Source: Candidatus Pacearchaeota archaeon (lineage in GTDB: Archaea > Nanobdellota > Nanobdellia > Pacearchaeales > GW2011-AR1). Taken from it: a stretch of 10,449 nt of DNA. The stretch spans positions 1-10,449 of the forward strand of contig JAUYJY010000030.1 of assembly GCA_030699205.1 (NCBI GenBank). The letters are read 5' to 3'. The position numbers and the translations under genes are program-made. This document shows, piece after piece, positions 5,686-10,449 of the stretch. A model generated the notes under the pieces. That model was not told the origin of the DNA and made no database searches. It saw nothing but the letters and a program-made list of their open reading frames with translations. Numbering within the stretch: the first letter of the stretch is position 1; the number at the start of each line of letters is the position of its first letter.

Positions 5686-7050
5686 TCACTTCTTTCTGTT
5701 TACAACATAAACAACTATTACAACTACAATTATGATTGCAACTATTACCCATATCCATAGGTTTGATTTGATTTCTTCAGCACTTTCAGTTCCTGTTGCT
5801 CCTGCTGTGTTTCCTGCTCCTGTTCCTGCTCCCTCTTCTCCTGTTCCTGCTGTTGTTTCAGGACCGCCACTTGAAGAACCTGATGAACTTCCCGAGGAAG
5901 AACCACCCGAAGAACCGCCCCCGCTACTTGGAGGAACTCCGTCATCTCCTACTGTGTAGGTTGTCGTCGTAAATGCGGTATTTCCTGCCCTATCTGTTGC
6001 GGTGCAAGTGTATGTGAATGTTCCTGTGTTTGTAGGTGCTGCGACTCCATCGGGAGACGTTGATGAATCTGATGTTGAGTTAACTCCTGCGACTGCATCC
6101 GAACCAGAGCAGGTGCAAGGGAATGCTGCACCAACATTGACATTTGAGCAGGAAGGACTTGTAGTAGGGCCAGTGTTGTCTATTATTATTTTTGTCGGAA
6201 TTACAGATGTTCCACCTGTTGATGCAGAATTATTAACAGAAGCATTAAAGTTACCTGTTGAATCATTAACTATTGCAGTTATATTGTACGTCCCCTCTAA
6301 TAAATGTGTCAAGTTAACGCTTGTGCTCCAATAAGATGTAGTTCCTTCCTGAATCCCTTTTAATGTTGCGTTTCCACCCAGCGAGCCAGTTGCATTGACC
6401 ATAAAGAACACAACGGAACTTATATTGGAACTGGCATTATTTCCATCCTGAAAGTCTGCTACAGATATATTTAATGTAAAGTTATTAGGATTTGTCGTAA
6501 TGGAATGATTATTTCCGCTTGGTAGACCTTGGAAAGAAGCAAGATCAGGTTCAGTATTGTCTATTCTTACAACTGTTAAATTTCCTGATTGTGCTCCATG
6601 TTTTAATATATCAGCACCCAAAGATCCATTATAGAAAGTTACATTGATCGTATAAATTCCGTCTGGTATCAAGTCCGAGCTGCCATTTCTAGAAATATTT
6701 AATGTTCCATAACAACTAATATTTTGTTGTAATGTGGTTATTGCCCCATAATTTACACAATGGGATGAGTTTCCAAGTATGTGCCAACCAGTAGCACTTG
6801 TATTATAATAGAAAGTAACATTAAGAGTGTCCGTAGCATTAATCACATCTGCGATGCCTGCTGAATCCGTTCCATTTAAAAAAGTAACATTAAAAACTGT
6901 ACTTCCAGACAACCCTCCTGAAAAATTATTTCCATCAACGGGCGCTTGAACTTTCATATTAAGTCCGGACGCTGCAATTACAAGCCAGGTTAATAGAACT
7001 CCTGTTAGAATTAAACCTGCAAGAATAATAGCACTCTTCTTTTTCACCAT
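5686..7050 (-). CDS. Membrane-anchored, sequon-rich surface protein with Ig-like module
   Basis: 454 residues with exported cell-surface architecture: a basic start MVKKK, a hydrophobic signal or anchor segment (about 8-27), a long extracellular part, a Gly/Ser-rich then Gly/Thr/Glu linker (about 371-425) and a C-terminal membrane span (about 431-449) ending NRKK. I count about 26 N-x-S/T sequons, nearly all before the linker, so heavy N-glycosylation is expected if the cell has an AglB pathway. Residues near 290-370 form an Ig-like or HYR-like module with CSNVNVG, CTCSGSD and YTCTATDRAGN, whose four cysteines could form disulfides. It could be an S-layer-like or adhesion protein; no catalytic motif is visible. 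It lies 51 bp downstream of TyrRS on the same strand but has its own TATA box. Start ATG 7050 is supported by that box and by the signal segment. Confidence 0.8.
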   Translation of the reverse strand: MVKKKSAIILAGLILTGVLLTWLVIAASGLNMKVQAPVDGNNFSGGLSGSTVFNVTFLNGTDSAGIADVINATDTLNVTFYYNTSATGWHILGNSSHCVNYGAITTLQQNISCYGTLNISRNGSSDLIPDGIYTINVTFYNGSLGADILKHGAQSGNLTVVRIDNTEPDLASFQGLPSGNNHSITTNPNNFTLNISVADFQDGNNASSNISSVVFFMVNATGSLGGNATLKGIQEGTTSYWSTSVNLTHLLEGTYNITAIVNDSTGNFNASVNNSASTGGTSVIPTKIIIDNTGPTTSPSCSNVNVGAAFPCTCSGSDAVAGVNSTSDSSTSPDGVAAPTNTGTFTYTCTATDRAGNTAFTTTTYTVGDDGVPPSSGGGSSGGSSSGSSSGSSSGGPETTAGTGEEGAGTGAGNTAGATGTESAEEIKSNLWIWVIVAIIIVVVIVVYVVNRKK

Positions 7051-7077
7051 CTTTTTATGTCTTGTGTAATATTATTT

Positions 7078-7091
7078 AGTTTATAAATGTT
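7078..7091 (-). promoter_or_regulatory. TATA box for the surface-protein gene
   Basis: Minus strand reads AACATTTATAAACT, with TTTATA starting at 7087, 37 nt before the ATG at 7050, giving a predicted leader of about 10 nt. It sits just 11 nt beyond the TyrRS stop codon, so the surface protein need not depend on read-through from tyrS. Confidence 0.6.
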
Positions 7092-7101
7092 TCTGGGGTT
7101 G

Positions 7102-8121
7102 CTACTTTTCAGGATATGCTTCAGAGTATAACTTTTTTAATTTTGCAGTTTGTATTTTTTCTAATGATTTATTTATTTCTTTAGCGACGGAGTTTTTTAT
7201 ATCTAAGGGGTGCACTTTTTTTTCAATTACGTCCTTTTCCAATTCTGCGTAAGTTTTATACAAAATGTCTCCTCCAAATTTTTTTTGGCGGGTGATTATG
7301 AGTTTTTCTTTTTTATCTTTTTTCATAGGGAAGATAAGATATTTAAGGAGGGACATTACTCCATTGTTTGGATTTCCTTCAGTAAATTCTGCAGAGTTTA
7401 TTTTTTTTATTACTTTGTTTTCATTATCTAAAAGGTCTATTTTTGTTGATTCTATCGAGGATGACATTTTTTCTCCGATTAGTCCCCGAATCATTGGAGT
7501 CATAAGCTCTATTTTTGAATTGTAATTTATTTTTGGGAGATTTTCTCTTGCATATACCATTAGTTTTCTTTGGTCTAATCCTCCAAATTGTGCGTCAACT
7601 TTAAGATATTCTTCGTCTAAGGCCTGCATTAATGGATAGATTAGTCCGGAGAGTTTAATGTTTTCTCCCTGGGCACTTTTTACCCCTTCGGATGCTGCTT
7701 TTATTGAGTCTTTTATGGAGGTAATTGTTGAGAGTTTTAGTAAATCGTGGAAATAATCCTTGTTTAATTGGATGTCGCTTCCTTTTACAAATTCAAGATT
7801 TTTTATGTTAACATCAAGGGATTTTAATATTAATTTGATTGCTTCGGTGTAGTATGCACTTCTTTTTTCAAGTAAATCCCATGGAACTGAATCAAGTGCG
7901 GCATGCAAATCCGCAATGAGTATTTTTACATTGCATCCTGCCTTAAGGAAGTCTGCTATTTTAAGCATCGGGAAGAAATATGCGATGGATATACTTCCCG
8001 TAGGCATTGTCCCCCAATAAATTGAGATGTCTTTTTTTGAGATTTTTTCTTTTAGTTCTTTTTCTCCAATTATTTCCTGTAAATTGCGGGTTATTAATTC
8101 AAATTTTTCTTCAAGTTTCAT
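7102..8121 (-). CDS. tyrS: Tyrosyl-tRNA synthetase, archaeal/opisthokont-cytosolic type
   Basis: 339 residues from the chosen start. It charges tRNA-Tyr with tyrosine in the cytoplasm. Class I features, numbered from this start: YWGTMPTGSISIAYF (35-49) at the HIGH position, ADLHAALDS (70-78), LDEEYLKVDAQFGGLDQRK (168-186), KMSSS (218-222). By recall it follows human cytosolic TyrRS closely, including KIADFLKAGC, KIDLLD, HPLDIKNSV and the C-terminal LKKL..AYP, while lacking the human EMAPII-like extension. The HIGH motif is degenerate: human has HVAY, this protein SIAY, so even the first His is replaced. A longer frame begins at 8160, but its first 13 codons (MRNIYINLPPPQV) cover the TATA box at 8142-8153; the ATG at 8121 lies 29 nt from that box and begins the canonical N-terminal helix (KLEEKFELI). 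I therefore prefer 8121. Confidence 0.9.
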   Translation of the reverse strand: MKLEEKFELITRNLQEIIGEKELKEKISKKDISIYWGTMPTGSISIAYFFPMLKIADFLKAGCNVKILIADLHAALDSVPWDLLEKRSAYYTEAIKLILKSLDVNIKNLEFVKGSDIQLNKDYFHDLLKLSTITSIKDSIKAASEGVKSAQGENIKLSGLIYPLMQALDEEYLKVDAQFGGLDQRKLMVYARENLPKINYNSKIELMTPMIRGLIGEKMSSSIESTKIDLLDNENKVIKKINSAEFTEGNPNNGVMSLLKYLIFPMKKDKKEKLIITRQKKFGGDILYKTYAELEKDVIEKKVHPLDIKNSVAKEINKSLEKIQTAKLKKLYSEAYPEK

Positions 8122-8140
8122 GACCTGGGGTGGCGGAAGG

Positions 8141-8153
8141 TTAATATAAATGT
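8141..8153. promoter_or_regulatory. Shared divergent TATA element (tyrS leftward, OB-fold gene rightward)
   Basis: TTAATATAAATGT reads as AT-rich TATA on both strands. Minus strand: AACATTTATATTAA, with TTTATA starting at 8150, 29 nt before the tyrS ATG at 8121. Plus strand: TTAATATAAA from 8141, 36 nt before the OB-gene ATG at 8177. It is the only TATA-like stretch in the 55 bp between the two starts, so both genes probably depend on it and may compete or be co-regulated. Confidence 0.5.
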
Positions 8154-8176
8154 TTCTCATAATATTCGGGGGCGTT

Positions 8177-8491
8177 ATGTTAAAGAGGATTGCATTTATT
8201 GTTGCGATTTTAGGTTCTTCTTTGTTAATTTTGTTGTTAGTGTGGGGTGTCGTAATGGTTGAGGGATTGGAAGATTTAGAGTTTTTTGAAATAAATAAAA
8301 ATGTTTTGATAGGCGGTGTTATTCTTGGAGAGAAGGATTATGGAAATTTTAGGGTTTTAAATGTTCAGGGGGTGGATATTTTGTGTGACTGCAAGGGGAA
8401 TTTTTTGGGGAGAGAGGTTTTTATTTTAGGGGTTGTCGGAGAATATTTGGAGAAAAAACAAATTAATGTTTTAGTGATGAGACTGAAATAA
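8177..8491 (+). CDS. Small membrane-anchored OB-fold protein
   Basis: 104 residues from the ATG at 8177. Residues 5-27 form a hydrophobic span after MLKR. The rest (about 41-104) has the strand pattern of a small OB-fold: NVLIGGVILG, FRVLNVQGVDILCDC, then the typical closing GREVFILGVVGEYLEKKQI and a last strand NVLVMRL. The (G)xxVxxxGxVxxYxxxxQI block is characteristic of tRNA-anticodon/ssDNA-binding OB domains. A nucleic-acid or small-ligand role is inferred only. Whether the domain faces in or out is not obvious; the basic MLKR before the span favours the domain outside. Cys70 and Cys72 form a CxC. An earlier in-frame ATG at 8150 overlaps the TATA element and is unlikely. The gene is divergent from tyrS, 55 bp between starts. 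No close named homologue is recognised. Confidence 0.65.
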   Translation: MLKRIAFIVAILGSSLLILLLVWGVVMVEGLEDLEFFEINKNVLIGGVILGEKDYGNFRVLNVQGVDILCDCKGNFLGREVFILGVVGEYLEKKQINVLVMRLK

Positions 8492-8507
8492 AACATTTCA
8501 TTGGAAG

Positions 8508-8528
8508 ATTTTTGAGATTGGTTTTTTG
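8508..8528 (+). terminator. T-rich terminator after the OB-fold gene
   Basis: Two T-runs (TTTTT near 8510 and TTTTTT at 8522-8527) follow the TAA at 8489-8491 by about 20 and 35 nt. This fits archaeal oligo-T termination; no hairpin is evident. Confidence 0.4.
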
Positions 8529-8533
8529 TGGGA

Positions 8534-8692
8534 CTAACATCCATTACTAAGAATTTTGTTTAATTGTTCTAACTTTTCCAATAAACTTTTAGCAGAACCT
8601 ATATATCTATCCAAAATCAAATAATATTTTGAATGGAGATGATTCTTGGAAATACATATATTTAGAATTCTTTTTTGGATATTTATGTATGG
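8534..8692 (-). pseudogene. Possible C-terminal gene remnant, unrecognised (no start codon)
   Basis: A minus-strand frame is open for 52 codons between stops and contains no usable ATG. Its last 30 residues look coding: YYLILDRYIGSAKSLLEKL followed by EQLNKILSNGC and TAG, an amphipathic, leucine-spaced helix. The upstream part (above about 8610) is less convincing and overlaps the transposase remnant on the other strand. I do not recognise the family. It may be the tail of a gene destroyed by the transposon insertion, or chance in AT-rich DNA. Confidence 0.25.
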
Positions 8693-8861
8693 TTAAAAAA
8701 ATATCATCAAAGGTCTCATTCAGAAAGTTTCCCTTCTGCTTTTAAAAGGGTTTATGGAGGGGTTATAATAAATAAATTTTACTTCTAGATTTATGCAAAT
8801 AACTGCACGAATAATTTTACATAATTTTAGAAGAAGATCTTACTCTGAGAGGTTTAACTGA
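8666..8861 (+). pseudogene. Transposase C-terminal remnant (DDE, IS4/IS5/IS1182-like), frameshifted
   Basis: Frame 8666-8788 reads 40 residues ending at a TAG: YVWLKKYHQ, then RSHSESFPSAFKRVYGG. This fits the block after the catalytic Glu region of many DDE transposases, RS..E..FS..KR.YG, where the Glu of the SxxE-type motif is the third acidic residue. The continuation lies in the next frame, from 8793: MQITARIILHNFRRR to TGA at 8861, matching the usual following segment in which a Q...ar.i.hN helix ends the protein. One stop and one +1 shift therefore interrupt it. The DDE core and both ends of the element are gone; no terminal inverted repeats or target duplication were found. The match is by pattern, not by search, and a family cannot be fixed. 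With the frame to its left, it explains most of the 430-bp gap. Confidence 0.5.
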
Positions 8862-8891
8862 ATCTCATACAAAGCCTTTTTCAAAATAATA

Positions 8892-8904
8892 AGATTTTTA
8901 AATA
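8892..8904 (+). promoter_or_regulatory. TATA box for the secreted Cys-rich protein gene
   Basis: AGATTTTTAAATA, with the T-run starting 8894-8895, lies 28 nt before the ATG at 8923, predicting a leaderless message. A nearer CTATATAA (8911-8918) is too close to the start to be its promoter. Confidence 0.5.
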
Positions 8905-8922
8905 ACTAGACTATATAAGAAT

Positions 8923-9795
8923 ATGAGAATTATTCTAATTTTTATAATATTATTAGGTCTATCTTTCATCGTATCTGCAAGCATGGTTAAAACTTCAGTT
9001 GAAGAAGGAGAAACTATTTATACAAATACGGATGACTTAGATAAGGGGTGGAACATAATTCCAGGAACTTTTCTTCCCAATGGAATAGAATCTGATAGTG
9101 AAATCCAAATAGAAGACATAAGTGCTATGTGGTATTATCATCCATTAAATAAGGAATATATCAGAATTTATCCCTCACCTGAAATTGACAAACTTCAACA
9201 GGCAGATGATGACTTAGTTTTAACAAGTGCTATGTGGATTTACAGCAAAAAAGCGGGAACCTTTAAATATTCAACCATTGAAAAATACCCACCGCTTGAA
9301 CAAAGAGGATTATATTCGGGATGGAATTTTATTTCAATAACTCCTGATATGATTGACATACCATATAAAGATATTGTAGGGGTTTGTGTTATTCAAAAAC
9401 AATATATTTTCCAGGAAGGAGAATGGTTTTGGTTTGATGCTCTTGAAATTGATTCTTTTCTTGAAGGAAAAGCATTAGTTCTCAAGGTTCAAGATGACTG
9501 CACCCTCAAGTCAGCGGAACCTGGAGTGTCTTCGGGAATTGAGCCCCCTCCAATTCCTGAAAAGGCAAGTGTCTGCGAAGACACGGATGGAGGGATAAAT
9601 TATGAGGTTAAAGGAACTGTCACAGATAGAAATTCAAACAATGCAGTTTATACAGATTTCTGCATAACTTCAGGAACAAGCGGAGATGTTGTCCTGCAAG
9701 GTGGAGTAGTCAGAGAGCATTATTGTGGAGAACACAATTATAATTATGAATTCTATAACTGTCCTAATGGATGTGTGGATGGGGCGTGCCAATGA
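8923..9795 (+). CDS. Secreted protein with GWN repeats and a C-terminal Cys-rich domain
   Basis: 290 residues. A signal peptide (MRIILIFIILLGLSFIVSAS, cleavage near 20) directs export; there is no second membrane span, so the mature protein is free or held by a partner. The middle part has a weak internal duplication: KGWNIIPG (41-48) with SAMWYY (67-72), and SAMWIY (102-107) with SGWNFISI (122-129). A Pro-rich hinge (EPPPIPEK, 207-214) leads to a C-terminal domain with six cysteines (218, 247, 268, 280, 284, 289), including CEDTDGGINYEVKGTVTD and the end CPNGCVDGACQ. By recall, such CEDSDGG...C..GC.DGAC modules occur on many exported DPANN proteins; their function is unknown, but three disulfides are likely. 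The stop overlaps the next gene's start (ATGA), suggesting joint translation. Codon choice is richer in A-ended codons than in the neighbouring housekeeping genes. Confidence 0.75.
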   Translation: MRIILIFIILLGLSFIVSASMVKTSVEEGETIYTNTDDLDKGWNIIPGTFLPNGIESDSEIQIEDISAMWYYHPLNKEYIRIYPSPEIDKLQQADDDLVLTSAMWIYSKKAGTFKYSTIEKYPPLEQRGLYSGWNFISITPDMIDIPYKDIVGVCVIQKQYIFQEGEWFWFDALEIDSFLEGKALVLKVQDDCTLKSAEPGVSSGIEPPPIPEKASVCEDTDGGINYEVKGTVTDRNSNNAVYTDFCITSGTSGDVVLQGGVVREHYCGEHNYNYEFYNCPNGCVDGACQ

Positions 9796-9920
9796 AAAAA
9801 CTAATTTGGGTATTGATAGCTCTTTTAGTAATTGCAGGGGTCATCTATTTCTCATTATCTGGAGATAATGGGGCAACAATAGTAGCAAGCACAATTCCTC
9901 AACCTCCAGCATTTCCTTAG
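9792..9920 (+). CDS. Small single-span membrane protein overlapping the secreted-protein gene
   Basis: 42 residues. The ATG at 9792 shares ATGA with the TGA of the preceding gene, the classic sign of translational coupling. The sequence starts MKKLIWVLIALLVIAGVIYF, a basic N-terminus and one hydrophobic helix, then a short polar tail with TIPQPPAFP at the end. It may be a signal-anchor peptide, a partner that holds or matures the secreted protein, or a small lipoprotein-like piece, although there is no lipobox Cys. Coding is supported by the overlap, the clear signal-type N-terminus and the lack of any other promoter. Function is unknown. Confidence 0.6.
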   Translation: MKKLIWVLIALLVIAGVIYFSLSGDNGATIVASTIPQPPAFP

Positions 9921-9962
9921 AATTTTACAATCTTTTAATAAAATTTTACAATCTTCTAATAA
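9921..9962 (+). repeat. Two-unit 21-nt tandem repeat
   Basis: AATTTTACAATCTTTTAATAA (9921-9941) is followed at once by AATTTTACAATCTTCTAATAA (9942-9962), with one difference (T to C). It begins on the base after the TAG of the small membrane-protein gene, so it forms the start of the 3' untranslated region. Confidence 0.8.
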
Positions 9963-9968
9963 AATAAA

Positions 9969-10000
9969 AAGTGATTAGTTTACTGGCGGACTAATTACTT
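9969..10000 (+). terminator. Hairpin in the 3' region of the secreted-protein operon
   Basis: AAGTGATTAGT (9969-9979) and ACTAATTACTT (9990-10000) pair over 11 positions (one G-U) around the 10-nt loop TTACTGGCGG. Its position about 50 nt after the last stop suggests a transcript end or an RNA-stabilising element. No T-run follows directly, so termination is uncertain. CTAATCACTT at 10099-10108 is an exact complement of the left arm and could compete for pairing. Confidence 0.4.
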
Positions 10001-10035
10001 AATATATTCAAAATCATAAAAAATCTCAAAAATAG

Positions 10036-10157
10036 GGATATATAAAAATCTTATATTTACCTTGGCTAAACGAGGGAAAGAGTTAGTGCAGGTTTATGCT
10101 AATCACTTTGATTATTGCTTTTTGAAAGTTGTTTTTTATATTGGTATTTATTTATAA
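10036..10157 (+). other. Candidate small transcript: TATA box, ~75-nt G-richer stretch, T-run (ncRNA or 31-codon ORF)
   Basis: A good TATA box, GGGATATATAAAAATC (10035-10050), would start transcription near 10065-10068. A stretch noticeably richer in G and C than its surroundings follows, including a 6-bp hairpin (TAATCA/TGATTA, 10100-10114), and T6 lies at 10132-10137. This is the layout of a short RNA gene of about 70 nt. Alternatively, a TTG-started frame (10062-10157, starting LAKRGKELVQVYANH) codes for 31 residues with plausible composition, but the TTG lies only 21 nt from the TATA box, slightly upstream of the predicted start. I cannot decide between the two; no known RNA family motif, such as C/D boxes, is clear. 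Confidence 0.3.
10147..10157 (+). promoter_or_regulatory. TATA-like box for the right-edge gene
   Basis: TTTATTTATAA ends 26 nt before the ATG at 10183, so transcription would start a few bases ahead of the start codon, as in other genes here. Confidence 0.4.
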
Positions 10158-10182
10158 TGGGTTTTTTGTTTATCTTGTTTTG

Positions 10183-10449
10183 ATGGATATTGAATTTAGA
10201 ATATCAAGATTGATTAGAAGGGATTTGATTTCTGATGCTTTGAAATGTTTGAATGGGGAAAGGGATTCAGAGAAATATATTGGGGTTTGGGTTTATGGGA
10301 AAAGATATGCAGGGAAAGTTATTAATGAATTTAGAAAAAACAGAAGTTTTGCTGAGGGGGGATTTGAACTTTTGCAAGGAGAGGAAGTTTTTTCTACGGG
10401 GGATTGGTATGTTGTTGATGCAGACGGGATTGTGGGGTTATACAGAAAG
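10183..10449 (+). CDS. Unrecognised protein, 5' part only (runs off the window)
   Basis: The frame is open from the ATG at 10183 to the window edge, 89 codons without a stop. The N-terminus MDIEFRISRLIRRDLISDAL is a charged amphipathic helix; the later part is mixed alpha/beta with WVYGKRYAGKV, a Gly-rich turn EGGFELL and WYVVDADGIVGLYRK, which looks like strands of a small beta domain. There is no signal peptide or membrane span, so a cytoplasmic protein is likely. Codon use (G-ended, GGG- and TTT-rich) resembles the GTPase and TyrRS genes more than the secreted-protein gene. No known family or motif is recognised from this part. Confidence 0.6.
   Translation, partial: MDIEFRISRLIRRDLISDALKCLNGERDSEKYIGVWVYGKRYAGKVINEFRKNRSFAEGGFELLQGEEVFSTGDWYVVDADGIVGLYRK

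Noticed and set aside
5732..6334. Pro/Glu- and Val-rich open frames antisense to the surface-protein gene
   Set aside because: They mirror the Gly/Ser/Thr-rich linker and sequon-rich coding sequence; they have no promoter and no domain.
8122..8160. N-terminal extension of TyrRS from the upstream ATG at 8160
   Set aside because: These codons contain the TATA element, and TyrRS homology starts at the ATG at 8121.
8829..8914. Possible third repeat copy: AGAAGAAGA near 8829 and TAGACTATA at 8906-8914, about 86 bp apart
   Set aside because: Only short end-like words match; the interior shares nothing with the two real copies and the 13-bp stem is absent, so chance similarity is more likely.
1..10449. 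CRISPR arrays, tRNA or rRNA genes
   Set aside because: No regularly spaced repeat series, no cloverleaf with a T-loop or CCA-type end, and no rRNA-like GC-rich conserved stretch was seen on either strand.

Overview
The window reads as chromosomal DNA of an AT-rich archaeon, most likely a DPANN lineage such as Woesearchaeota or Pacearchaeota (inference; no taxonomic marker is decisive). Reasons: TATA-box promoters placed so that most genes would be leaderless or nearly so; a TyrRS of the archaeal/eukaryotic class; a DRG-like TGS GTPase; an archaeal TctA-family permease without partner subunits; heavily sequon-rich and cysteine-rich exported proteins; and a membrane-tethered OB-fold protein. 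No tRNA, rRNA or CRISPR array was found.

Layout. 1-186 is a repeat element with imperfect terminal inverted repeats; a shorter copy lies at 2938-3030 in the same orientation. Between them are a regulator with about four winged-helix domains (330-1520, +) and, convergent to it, a TctA-family permease (1543-2742, -). Directly after the second repeat copy is a ~100-bp remnant of an AbiEii-type nucleotidyltransferase toxin gene (3031-3129, +), cut off at the 3' end of an intact M16 zinc protease (3130-4362, -). Divergent from the protease is a shortened DRG-like GTPase (4463-5365, +), possibly preceded by a 12-codon leader ORF.

A ~320-bp spacer follows, with at most one weak small ORF. The - strand then carries a membrane-anchored, sequon-rich surface protein (5686-7050) and, upstream of it, tyrosyl-tRNA synthetase (7102-8121, start corrected here). 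TyrRS shares a 55-bp divergent promoter region with a small membrane-anchored OB-fold protein (8177-8491, +). The next ~430 bp are a gene graveyard holding a frameshifted transposase tail (8666-8861, +) and a possible second remnant on the other strand. Then come a secreted cysteine-rich protein (8923-9795) and an overlapping 42-residue membrane protein (9792-9920), followed by a 21-nt tandem repeat, a hairpin and a candidate small transcript. An unrecognised gene (10183 onward) runs off the window.

How the parts fit. Housekeeping genes (TyrRS, GTPase, M16 protease, permease) alternate with envelope proteins and with three scars of mobile or defence elements: the repeat pair, the AbiEii remnant and the transposase remnant. 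No intact new defence or mobile system is visible. The most unusual items are the repeat pair and its abutting toxin remnant, the opisthokont-like TyrRS with a degenerate HIGH motif, the GTPase lacking the usual DRG insertion, and the overlapping secreted/membrane gene pair.
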